Shown: positions 53,350 through 64,000 of the stretch, one piece after another
Position numbering within the stretch: the first letter of the stretch is position 1
How the letters are laid out: every line of letters begins with the position of its first letter
From: Strongylocentrotus purpuratus
Taxonomy: Eukaryota > Echinodermata > Echinoidea > Camarodonta > Strongylocentrotidae
Assembly: GCF_000002235.5 (NCBI RefSeq)
Contig: NW_022145536.1
Span: 1-64,000 of the forward strand
Length of the DNA stretch: 64,000 bases
Direction: 5' to 3'
Position numbers and translations under genes: made by a program
The notes under the pieces: model-generated
What the model was told of the DNA's origin: nothing
What the model saw: the letters and a program-made list of their open reading frames with translations, nothing else
Database searches by the model: none

Positions 53350-56289
53350 GTAAGTTTGAGCTTGGGCGCGAAATGGCACAAGAGTAATGGAATCTTCATT
53401 TTGTTGTATGTACAATGTATGGTTAAAAGTCTCATTCAAAGAACGATGCCGTCTTTGATGATATCAGGGTCCCATACATAGGCCGTGTGTGTCAGACTAT
53501 CTATTTACATTCCCACACGAAAAATGCCCAAACACATGAGGTCGATTCCTTGACAACTGATTGACTTTTCATAGACAGAGAGAGAGAGAGAGAGAAAGAG
53601 AGAGGAAAAAAACAAGCGTTTTCTGTTTGTTTTATGAATTTAAATATTCAAATATTTAAATATTTCCTATTCAAATGCAGAATATTGTACATTAAGCTTT
53701 AAATATTGATACTTATTGTATACAATTTTACTATATTTTATGTGTTCACGTTGGCATTTAATTTTCCAGATGAAGACAGAACCGAGTTGAATAAACTAAG
53801 AGAGACGCTTAAGGACTATACACCTGGGAAAAGCACAGACACTGTATGGGATGAAACATTTCCCCCAGTGATTAATATCGGACTGTTTGGCGTTGCGGGT
53901 GTTGGAAAATCCGCTTTCATCAATTCACTCAAATTCGCTTTGAAAGGTTAGTAAATGGACAACTAATGCTGTGACCAACCAAAGAAATTGACAACCTTCA
54001 TGGTCACATTTTCTGAAATGTCATGTTAAAGGTGATTACCTCACATTTACCTAAATAGATGTTCCGGACCTTTCTGATCGTGGTTAATCCCTCTCAAATC
54101 GGCTGTGCCAGGAATGTAGTAATAAACATAAATTAATACTGTAAAAGTAAGATAACTTTGTTTTGTTTTTTTCTTAATAGTACTTACTTCTGGGGAGATT
54201 TGGTGTTGCAATTAGTCATTGAAGTTTGTTATCAAATACAAATGATCTTTTTAATTAAAATTTGCTTTATTGATTTCAAATTTTGCTTGATTTTGACGAT
54301 AGGAACAGTGTTGATTCTATTTTTTCTCACGCAGGTGAATACGAGACCGTTGCAGCTGAGGGTAGATATGATAATCAGGGAAGCAGAACCCGGTATAGAG
54401 ATCCTGTGCGCCTCACCAATTGCATCCATGTCATGGACAATAGACCCATGAAAGACTATTCACTGGGGCAAATAAAAGGCAGTTTGATACCACAGATATG
54501 TAAGTACCATAGTAACAACAACAATGATAACGATGATAAGAATACAATTATTGATAATAATAATAATATCAATAATACATAATAATATGTATTATTCCAG
54601 TAAAATGGAATATAGATACAAGGAGTAAAATGATATTATAAAATGAAAACGAAACCTTATCAATCATAATAATCACACAGGTTAAACCATGAAGCTGAAA
54701 ATTTTGTTTATAACGGGGTTCCATGTAAAAACGCAGTATTAATGATTTCTTCATCTAAAGATACAATGACAGTGAAAAATATCCAAAAAATGAGCTCAAA
54801 CAAGATAACCTTTTAATCCTTTGAGACTTACAACTTAATTATAACAAATAGTAAATTAAGAAGAAAATAAATCGTTGAGAATTTGTCAAAGACGGCGACG
54901 AAAGAATATTCAGTAACAAGTACCTTATGTTTGCAAAGATGAATTGGTTCCTGAAGAAGCGAAAAAGAGCTATATCAAATTAATTATTTTATTTTTCAGG
55001 TGGCAAGCGTGGACTCGATCCCCATAAGAGGATAACGAACGGGAGAGTGGTGCACTGCCCTGTTTTCGTCTCCGATTTCACGTAATCGTAGAGCTTTTAT
55101 CTCATTTTCATGTTGCAGTCCATGTATTTTGCAGATAGTGCTAAAGCTAGATATACAAATCCGTTTATTGATATGGCAATGTATGTTAAATTCCTCGTAT
55201 CATAAGTTATTAGTCCTGACATACACGGATCCCTTCATTGCCTCTATAGGTATTGGTAATCCCACATGTGCTCCGGTGTCAATAAACCACGTCGGAGATA
55301 GCACTTTTACAAATGATGCCCAAATATTTACAAATTCTTTAAACATAAGAGAAGTCACACTTCGTGCTTCATAAAGACCTTTTGGGGGATAAAATCTGTA
55401 TATGCCCATGCGCAGATAGTATCCCCTAAGTGGTTTACTGTTTCAGGCTTTAGTTAGGCTGCTATTGGGTTTTATGTTAGGTTTAAGATTAGGTTTAGGG
55501 TGAGGATGGGATATGTTCAGGGTTAAAGGAAAGCCCAACCATAATAGCAAAATACTCTAAAAAGATAGCAGATAAAAGATACAAAGATTCTTCTTCTTCT
55601 TCTCTTTTCATCTATTTTACAGTCACGGTCCTTGTTCACAAGTCCCCATGCAGGATTTTCTCCAACAGCTTTCAACTATAGGATATTCCCATGGTGGTAA
55701 GTTTTCGATAGAAAATTAGCTTTTCAGGTTACTATCTAGGGGTAAACTTATTGAACTGAATTGAATTCATTGTATTGATTCATCTTTCATTATAACAGAA
55801 ATTATTCTTCTGGATTGTGGGATCCCCGAATCTACACTATTGTTATTACACACAAAACATAACTGTGCTGATTCTAACATACTCCTAATTCTTCTTCTTT
55901 TTCCAGACAGACAACTGATGATTGTGGCTACAAACAAGAAGTCTCAAAAGAGAGATTTCCAAACTCAGCTTGAGCTTCTTCATTCCCAGATTGGTTTCGC
56001 AGAAGAAAACATATGGGTCTTCGAAAACTACACCGAAAAGGATCATGAACATGATGATGCAAGAAGCATTGAGTATTTGAAATTTCTTTTGAAGTGTTTG
56101 GATGTCGCAGAAAGAAATATATTGTATGAAATGACAATATCGAAAGAGAGCTGTTCGTTATGGTCTAGAATAAAGCAAATGTTGAATGGCAAGACGGTTG
56201 CATGTTTACTCGCTGTCGCGTTCATTCACTTCATAGTCATGAGCCAAGACAGTCTGAAAAGATTGCCTTTCATCAATCATGAATCTTGA
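53028..56289 (+). CDS. Gene C: Death-domain IFI44-like GTPase with C-terminal membrane anchor
   Basis: Exons are 53028-53349, 53770-53946, 54335-54499, 55000-55081, 55623-55696 and 55907-56289, totalling 1203 nt (400 aa plus stop), all with AG/GT boundaries and matching phases. Residues 1-90 form a Death-fold domain. Residues 108-345 are the GTPase: P-loop GVAGVGKSA (148-156), G3-like DNRP (201-204) and G4-like TNKKS (282-286). Residues 371-385 (VACLLAVAFIHFIVM) are a tail anchor. No signal peptide is present, so it should be cytosolic and held on an internal or plasma membrane. Three module exons have the lengths or phases of gene B's. Death domains normally recruit partners through Death-Death contacts, so a role in immune or cell-death signalling is inferred. 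DNRP deviates from DxxG and may affect hydrolysis. Confidence 0.85.
53770..53946 (+). CDS. Gene C exon 2: GTPase P-loop
   Basis: 177 nt, encoding DEDRTELNKLRETLKDYTPG and INIGLFGVAGVGKSAFINSL. It aligns residue by residue with gene B exon 8. Confidence 0.9.
54335..54499 (+). CDS. Gene C exon 3: GTPase switch/G3
   Basis: 165 nt, encoding GEYETVAAEGRYDN, RYRDPVRLTNCIHVMDNRPM and KDYSLGQIKGSLIPQI. It aligns with gene B exon 9. The donor is gatat|gtaagt. Confidence 0.88.
55000..55081 (+). CDS. Gene C exon 4: CPVFV block
   Basis: 82 nt, encoding GKRGLDPHKRITNGRVVHCP then VFVSDF, phase 1 to phase 2. Counterpart of gene B exon 10. Confidence 0.85.
55623..55696 (+). CDS. Gene C exon 5
   Basis: 74 nt, encoding HGPCSQVPMQDFLQQLSTIG then YSHG. 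The donor could be at 55692-55697 depending on whether gtggta or gtaagt is used. The canonical gtaagt at 55697 keeps the frame. Confidence 0.75.
55907..56289 (+). CDS. Gene C exon 6: GTPase C-terminal half and membrane anchor
   Basis: It encodes RQLMIVATNKKSQKRDF, then ENIWVFENYTEKDHEHDDAR, SIEYLKFLLKCLDVAERNIL, and the hydrophobic stretch VACLLAVAFIHFIVM before the stop. It is paralogous to gene A and gene B last exons, with an added anchor. Confidence 0.88.
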
Positions 56290-57389
56290 GTTCATCTATG
56301 AATGATGAACTTGAAATTAATGTTCAGTACTTGTCATGCGATATCCTTTTAAAGGAAATGTTCTAGCTGGATTCAGACTCAAAGAGATCGATTGTATATG
56401 TATATTACATAAGAATAATTTTTAGTGTAAATTGCGTGGTTTTATATTCCTAAACATCATAACGAAGTGAACAAAATTCTGTTTGTAAATCACATACACA
56501 GATATGGATATATTGGACTATACTTGTAACACAATTTAGTCCAAAGAGTTTATCTATTTGTATTCGTAATTAACATAATGAGGACATTCTAAGATCAATC
56601 CCTTCTCTTGGACATTACTTTTATTATCCGCCCCCCCCCCCTTTCCGTGAAAAAAGGTTATGGAGTTATCAGTATTTCACCATAAACAGAATTCATCCTC
56701 CTCAGTCTCTTAATAAACAGTTCGAAAGACGATATTGCATGATATATGTGACTTCATGATTATCCATTTCATCAAACTTAATGATAACTTTCATAACATT
56801 TATGATATAAACGAAACAACAAATAATGCTCTTATTCATTTCAGGAATAATGGTCTTTAAAAATAACTTTATTGTATACATCTGTTGTAAATTAGTGATT
56901 GACTATGGAAATCTTTTAATAGGCATACCCGGTAAAGCAGACAATTACTGCTTAAGGAATGGCAAGCATTGTCAAGGTACTTAAAGTAGCATACGTTTAG
57001 TGTATAATTTCACTCTAGATAACCCAGATTATGAACATAACGGCTCTAGTTAATGTAGGACCTATAAACTCATAAAACACAACCAGGCCAACCTAGAAAA
57101 TAACGTGAATTCGGTCATTTCCGTTATATATTTAACCGCGTAACGATTGTTACTGTTTACAATGTATTTTATGACGAGAAAATACAAGTAAAATTAATAG
57201 CCTCTGTAGGGTTATGCATGTTATGTCTTTGAATATACGTCAGGAAAGTACTTCAAGAATAAGTCTTTGATATCTGATTGTTGGTTCGATCAACTGCATT
57301 AAACACATGGTTGTGCGTAAAATGGGGTTGATGTGTATTTGTGGTGAGTGGGTACTTTGGGTGTGTTTGTGTGGGTGTGTATGTGTGTA
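56290..57389. other. 3' region of gene C
   Basis: A candidate AATAAA lies at 56712-56717, 423 bases after the stop. A C run lies near 56629. The rest is AT-rich DNA ending in a GT-rich tract (57340-57390). No further gene is seen. Confidence 0.4.
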
Positions 57390-58000
57390 TATACAGTGCG
57401 AGTCCAACAAAAAAAGTTTACACCTAGAAAATTGTTAATTATTTTAAAAATCATCTATGAACAGTAAATAATTATACATCTTATGAAAGAGTGTTTTATC
57501 CCAAATCATTTGGTATCATTTTTGTGTGGTATGTGTTCACGCTTGGATGAACATGTGGCATAGTTTGCGAGAGTGCAAAAATCGATTTGCGCCAAATTTG
57601 CTTGTGTGATGTTTGAATAAAACAATTTGGATTTGGGTATTAATTCGGTCTTTGCAGATCCAAATAACATCCCTAACATAATTAATCTTGTCACACATAT
57701 CAAATATCAAAGAACATTTTTGCGCGTGTGTGTGTTTGTGTGTGACTTTGCTTATGCAAAAAGCATATGCCATGCATTTCATTTGATACCTTCAATTCAT
57801 TCTCTCACTTCGCTGATCACAACATGATACATGATGTAGGCATCACTTTGGCGCAAGCCGATTGTTGCACTCTCGCAAACAATGCCTCATGTTCATCCAA
57901 GCGTGAACACATACCACATAATTTACTGTTCATAGATGATTTTTTTAAATAATTATCTATTTTCTAGGTGTAATTATTTTTTTGACTCACACGGTATATA
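57390..58000. mobile_element. Mariner-type foldback MITE, ATACAGTGCGAGTC ends
   Basis: The left arm (atacagtgcgagtccaac, tacacctagaaaattgtt, atcatctatgaacagtaaat, tgttcacgcttggatgaaca) is mirrored by the right arm over about 160-200 bases. The ends are TA-flanked. It carries no transposase. The small frames inside are read from the arms. Confidence 0.85.
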
Positions 58001-58860
58001 TAACCTTGTACCTGTGTACATAAAATAGTAGATTTTGTGAAAAAAAACAATAAATATGTATGCGGGACCGAAGAAAGACAAAAATTGTATCTAATTGTAT
58101 TGACAGGGTTTCCTTGTTGAAGTTGAAATATAAATAAATCAAATTAAACCCCGTTATGATCCTAAAAGTTTCAATAAACTTAACATGTAAGCGGAACTGT
58201 TATATCTGTATTACCTATAGTGTATGTATATAACTGTGCACCTGTATATATAAAGTCTCGAAGTTAATTTTGTAACCGACAATAAACATGTATGCGGAGC
58301 CAAAGTAGGACACAAATGTTATTGTGTTTAATTGTATTGACAGGGTTTTCTTGTTGACGGAATATAAACTTGTAATTATATATTTGTATATATCAACCAG
58401 TCTCGTTTCTTTTACTTGTAATATTTTACACAAATCTTATTTAAAGGATTTGGAAACCCATCATGTATTTTTCAATCAACTTTATTTTAGGCTTTAGATA
58501 ACGAGAGTCAGACTCGACTAGCACATGTGCTTCTTTTTACTCTACTCTACCATCGATCACAAATTCATTGTACAGTACATAGTAATTCATTGATTTACTC
58601 TTGACGATAAAATTACTTATAACTATTTTGGGGGGTATAATGTACATGTATATCGCTGCAGAACATGTATTTTTATAATTCATGTCATATATTTATGTTA
58701 TAGTGACATTGTCATTGTACATTTATATATAACTTTTGTTTCAATGTTTCAATGGTGGTGAATAAATAAATTCAATTCAATTCAATTTAAGTTGAAATAG
58801 ATCTAAATCAAATTAAACCCCGCCATGTTCTTAATGTTTTTAATATGCTTAGCATGATAG
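58000..58860. repeat. Diverged direct repeats split by a LINE-like 3' end
   Basis: A unit with acaataaatatgtatgcggg, ttgtattgacagggtt and aaattaaaccccg occurs at 58000-58200 and again at 58225-58380, then resumes at 58787. Between lies an insert (about 58425-58786) ending in (TTCAA)n, probably the 3' end of a CR1-like LINE. Confidence 0.5.
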
Positions 58861-59051
58861 TGGAACAGTTATATATTTTCTTATGTTTCATCTTTATTAC
58901 ACTTATAACATGCGTAATGGTGGTCCGATAATTTTTTTTGAATAAAATTAATATCGAACGGCATTTCAATGTATTGTGTGGTATTTTAGTTGTCTACAAA
59001 GCACTGAAAAACCTGCTTAAGGCTTGAAGAGAATTTTAGTGAGGCTGTAAG

Positions 59052-59460
59052 GGTACGTTTATGGTCATCTTTTTTCTGGCCAGAATGAGGCATTTGTTAC
59101 GCGTTTACTTCAAAACACGGTTGCGTCCTTTCTCATTTTTGTAGAATCACGGCGATCGTAATCGCCGATGGTAAACTCACAAAAAGGTGCGTTTTGGATC
59201 GGCGATTCTGGGGAAGCATAAACGCACAATCATTTGTAAACGCGTTTAAATGGGGTCAACGCACTGACCTCTACTGCAGACTGTGCACTGCACTTCTATG
59301 GCTCCTCCATGCATGATTTTGGCTCTGAGCCAGAATCATGCCTGGAGGAAGCAGAGAAGTGAGCATAAACAGTACACCGTGAGACTGCGATTACGATGAG
59401 CGTTTACGATGAGCGTTTCAAATCGCTCATTCTGCCTTCAAAATTGAGCATAAACGTACG
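59052..59460. mobile_element. MITE with GTACGTTTATG ends
   Basis: The left end gtacgtttatggtcatcttt and right end gagcataaacgtacg are mirror images, followed by mirrored gcagaatgag / gccagaatgag. Internal repeats gatgagcgtttacgatgagc and cgccgatggtaaac also appear. About 410 bases, non-coding. Confidence 0.7.
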
Positions 59461-60280
59461 AGGAACAGGATGATTGTATTGCTTTCATTTTTGATGAAGT
59501 ATCATGCACTAATATACAGTATTCTTTGAACAAAAGTTACAACATGCTTTATACCAGCGCTTTTAACTGGCGTGCCGCGGCACTCTGGAGTTACACAGGA
59601 CTTCTCTAGAAATACCGCGAGATGTTTTTCATTCATTATGAAATTAACGTCAATTTCGTGAAATCAAAATATTAGGAACTGCAATGTGTTTTAACGAAAA
59701 AATTAACAAGTAAAAAGCCATGAAGAGTCTTTTTTCTTTGCTCGCTTTGCTACCTCTTAAAAAACACCAAAAAAAGGGATGATTGTGGACAACAAGATTA
59801 CCAAATATATTTATATATTTGTATATCGACATGACAGAATATATGACTTTAGTATTAATATATTGGGTAGTGAGGGGGCCACTTGCATAAAACCATGTCT
59901 TATCTATGTTCTTTCCTTCACAAAATAATATCTTACCATACTAAAAAATGTCTTCTCTTTCTTTTTCTTTTACTCGCTGGCAAAAATATAGAAACAAATG
60001 TGTTCTTTCGTGTGTCTACATGGCACTTGATGTGTATGAGAGTAATGAAAAGGATCGAAGCTTCTGTTATAGATTTGAGATTATTTTGACGCGAAAATTT
60101 GTTATTCGCAAATGTGCAGTGACTATAAAAAGGTTAATAAATTCTGCTTTATACGACAGAAGTAAGTAGTGTCGATTGTGAGGAAGGGCTACGGTGCACA
60201 CGTGTAATGAGCCATGTTATATGAACATGAAGTTCAGCATCGAGTCTAAGGAAACTTGGAAATAATTCTACATACATTTT

Positions 60281-60530
60281 ATACGGTGCGTATTCCGAAA
60301 AGTGTACCCAACTTTGGTAGCTCCTAATCTACTTCATGAGGAAGAGTACCTTGTTTTTTCGTCAAATGATACCATATTCAAATTATTTTTGCCACGGGTG
60401 ACTGAACACTAGGGTCTTTAAAACGTGTAGTCGAAATCGCCTTGTACCAAGTTTAGGCTGATGGAAAAAATGTGGGTCAGGCAATATGAACGTGCTTCTT
60501 TGGTCTCAAATACTTTTAAAAGGAAATTTT
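60281..60530 (+). mobile_element. Mariner-type element fragment, ACGGTGCGTATTCCG end
   Basis: It shares its order of motifs (aactttggtagctcc, gtcaaatgatacc, cacgggtga, gtgcttctttggt) with the minus-strand copy at 15945-16186. The right end was not identified. Confidence 0.55.
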
Positions 60531-63500
60531 TCCCCATGCTTTGTTGCTTTATTGTTTAAAATGATGCAATGTGTCTAAGCTTTCACAGAAACTTGCCTTA
60601 GTCCATAAGATAACCTTAAATTATGTTGAACAGCCTACTAACTCCTTGTCTCAGATATTCTCAGATGTTCTCTCTGCTCACTTGTCCATTGCGCCATTTC
60701 ACATGCATAGCATAAGGTGTTTATTTCGAATAATGAATGAAAACACAAATGTCACTGAACCTAGGTTTGTCTACAAACCACCTTGTTGAATACGGGCCTC
60801 TGGCTTTTGATCTACATTCATTGCTGCAGCTTAAACTTGGTACGAGAGGATTTCGGCATTCCTTTTTGAAAAGCCTGCCGCTCAGTCAGCCTTGGCAGCA
60901 TAATTATGAAAATGCTACCATTTGGCAGGGTTTTAATATTCTTTACCATGAGATATGATTCAAGGTCATATAGGCTATAACTTTTTAATTACAAGATAAT
61001 AGAGTAGGGAACACATCGTGTACTCACTCTTTATCCAAGCTGATAATATTGCTAACTACTGAGTTTCATTGTTCAGTTTATATCCAGGTGCCCTTTTAGC
61101 ACAGTTGGTTAATTCACAAAGCGTTTATACATGTTATAAACCGTGGACAAAAAATATAAAGTTCGAATAGGCTTACTTTAACCGCACATCAAATCATATT
61201 TCAAAACGAGTCCAGTTGCAGATTATTTTCTCTCTCATTGTTTACGTTGCTTTCAATCCCGGTGGAGATTCGTCCTCTTTCTTTATTCTGTGGACCTTGG
61301 ATAAGGTGAACAGGTGAGATAAAAGTATTTCATAATATTCGTTAAAAGTCTAGCTAGTTGTAATTAATAGATTAGAAGAGAGTAATGGATAATCATTTGG
61401 TGCACTGGTGTGTCGTTATTTTGGAGCTAAACAAATATTCATGAAAAAACATAGTTAATGCCCTTAGCTCCAAAAGATGAAATTAGAATGGGGACCAAAG
61501 TGGATCTGCCGAGTCAGGTTTTAAACAAAAAATTAAAATATCACACTATTTTACACATTTCAAACATCATTATCAAGACTGAAGACGTAGGGAATGCCAT
61601 GTTGGATACTAAATCTTCATATCACGAGAGAGCACAAGGACTCGGATAAAAATAGGCAATTATGATTCCCAGAACGTAATATTACACAAAAGAACACACA
61701 CTGCAAACGATTTTCTATAACCCTATTATATATAAGGAGACTATGATGTAAATAACTCTGTTAATTGAGATTTACTGAAGATAGTCAAAACCGCGAAATG
61801 TCTTGGGTACTAATTGATGAAGAATTTAATTGTACCAAACACGTTGACAAAATGTCAAAAGTAGCGCTTAATAATGTCTGTTAAGTAAAAACGTGAATTG
61901 TTTAGTACTCTGAAATAGAAGCCAATTGAGCAGCGTTTCGAAATTCAACGCGCTATATGATGTACAAGTGCACACATAAATTAGCACTATACAAGAAGGT
62001 TTAATTAACTTAAGTGAAATTTATCAGTATCAATGGAGGCAGGCAGATGCAGGATTACTTTCTGTGCAAAATTATAAATCAAAATGTTTTAAACGTACCC
62101 ACTCGTGTCTTCAATAACAGTTTTTAATCATTTGGACAAATCATTAAGAATGGCAAGCTCTGTGAACACCTTTAAATACATGTTGAAACGATCTTGTAAT
62201 ATCCGTTGCCAATAGTAAATACCAATAGGATTCAATTCCGTCTAAAGTTGAACTCTAACTTTAATTTATGCTCATATTTCAAAGCATTTATCTTGTATGA
62301 ATCGCATAATTGATTTGTGTTGCGTTTCATAGTTCTCATAATGAAGGATGACATGTCGCTTTGCATATGGAATGAATGGCATAATTCGCTATCAGTATGA
62401 AATATATATGTTCATTCGAATTTAGCTCGTATATTTAAATGCTATATTAATAAACGTTTATTATTTTACAAGGATTTCATCTAATATATATGCTATGTAA
62501 ATATGTATAGAAAACAACTTTTGGTATCTCAAGTGTGGATCTATTTTGAGCCAAGATCGTCTTTTTCCTTTCTTTATAGGCTTCAGAAACTATATGAGGT
62601 TATCAACAACAAAAAATGTTTAAAAAATGATGATTATATTATTCATTGATTTAAAAACAGATTAGATCTAAACATGTTATACGATATAACAAATATGCAA
62701 CAGTATTTTTGTTGGACAATTCCACACTTATTTAAAAGATAAACAAAACATACAAATATACATGTTCAGACTTACTTTCTTCTGTGTTTTTTCTGATATT
62801 GTTTTTAGTTTATATTCACGATTTTTTAAGCATTTTTTGTTATCAAACATGGTCTCATGGAAGACCAACCCTGTATTAATGTCCGAAAAAAAATAATGAA
62901 TACATCTGTAATAATTTCCAACATTTTTTTGTTATTGTGCAATATACGAAAAATAATTTTAAAATTGTATTCTCAAGATCTAAAGTAATAACAGAGTCAT
63001 AATACAAAATCCCTCTGATGTACGTATCTTTAGGTGAATCTAACTTGACTTTAAAAGTATAAATATGGTATGAAATGGTGTTGATAATTTCTGCCAAGCC
63101 TTACTTTTTTAATGAATATACAAAGAGAGTATTGAAGTAAGTGTCCCTTTGTTATATATGTTAAAACTTTCAACAAACCGTGCTCGTTTATCTTATTTTT
63201 AATGTTCCTTTGGCAGATGTTCTCTTCTCCCACAAAATTTGACTGAATATGTTATTGTTGTTGTTTGGTATTATCGGCGTTTCATTCTTTTTTTATAATA
63301 TTTACGCCTTTCACTTTATTTTATACTATTTGTAAATTTGTACTGTTCTAAATCATATTTTTGTGATAATATAATCTCAGATCCACCCCAGCCTTTATCC
63401 CCCCCCCCCTCTACCACCCAAACCCATCCCGTAAAGAATAAGGGTTTGTGATTTGAAGAAATATAACTCAAATCAATCCATTTCCCTGCTGCAAAAATGT

Positions 63501-64000
63501 GATTTGTACTAACTTAGTTTATCTAATCACAAAATGTAAACTATTATTTCACATAGTTTCTGCATTCATGAATATGACGAGTGTATATAAAGCAATTTTT
63601 CATCACTGTATCATTATATGGAAACAAATCTATTGGACAGTGACAATAGTTTGTTCTATAGACAATGAAGCTAGGACGAATGGTGTAACTACTGGACAAG
63701 GGCATCATGCATGCTACCATGCTACCCCTTTATTAAACTACAGTGGCTCCCGTTTGCTAAAAGAATCACTGGATAGTTGTCTAACTCTCAGATCTGTATA
63801 GACCTCACATTCGTTTTTACATCTCGTCTCTCTTCCAGGAACATTTACATCGGCTCCTCCCTTTCTCATTCCCGAATGCCCCAAACATGCGACCAATAAA
63901 TTACTTTCAATCCTTTGCCCTATTGCTTTCGAACAACCTCCATTTTTCAAAATGTTGCTTTAAAACGAGGGACATCGTCATTAGAAAATGAGTAGTAAAA
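60531..64000. other. Unassigned AT-rich DNA at the window's right end
   Basis: No exon, RNA gene or element with clear ends was found. A weak LINE-like frame (LQWLPFAKRIT near 63740) may be a reverse-transcriptase tail. C runs lie near 63399. Confidence 0.4.

Noticed and set aside
53576-53610. (GA)n tract in intron 1 of gene C as a regulatory GAGA site
   Set aside because: A simple dinucleotide repeat. There is no evidence of regulatory function.
63499-63950. 100-codon plus-strand and 70-codon minus-strand frames at the right edge
   Set aside because: Only a weak LINE-like motif (LQWLPFAKRIT in another frame) is present. This is too little to annotate a gene or a specific element.

Overview
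The window looks like AT-rich nuclear DNA of a marine invertebrate deuterostome, most likely an echinoderm. This is inferred from spliced genes, long introns packed with MITEs, LINEs and SINEs, tRNA-derived SINEs ending in ATT-rich tails, and a repeated protein family (LPIFHAFTGC motif) that I know mainly from sea urchin, amphioxus and cnidarian genomes. I see no rRNA, functional tRNA, operon or CRISPR array.

The main content is a same-strand cluster of three genes that share a GTPase module resembling vertebrate IFI44/IFI44L. Gene A is represented only by its last exon (1154-1461). Gene B (17840-36794, 12 exons, about 708 aa) appears to encode three extracellular Ig domains, one transmembrane helix, a short tail with an ITIM-like tyrosine and a Cys cluster, and then the GTPase in the cytoplasm. 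Gene C (53028-56289, 6 exons, about 400 aa) has an N-terminal Death domain, the same GTPase encoded by exons of matching phase and near-identical length, and a C-terminal hydrophobic anchor. The two architectures suggest an innate-immune recognition/signalling system in which one GTPase cassette is attached to different input domains through phase-1 exons. Function is inferred only.

Between the genes: 1-640 is a LINE tail. 1073-4490 is copy A of a segmental duplication whose copy B is 36450-51205. 5000-10820 holds MITEs and three degraded LINE pieces, with a local tandem duplication at about 7210-9297. 12100-16720 is low-complexity DNA and foldback MITEs. The introns of gene B hold a 4.7-kb foldback element (22623-27322) with a decayed protein gene inside it, nested SINEs, a second foldback with tRNA-like arms (32088-32910), a palindromic minisatellite (33440-33975) and an (AGT)n tract.

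Copy B downstream of gene B has grown from about 3.4 to about 14.8 kb by insertions. The largest is a 6.3-kb terminal-inverted-repeat element (37701-43957) that itself carries a Harbinger transposon (39450-41690). A fossil LTR-retrotransposon 3' end lies at 44415-45400. After gene C, 56290-64000 holds only MITEs, LINE/SINE debris and unrecognised AT-rich DNA.
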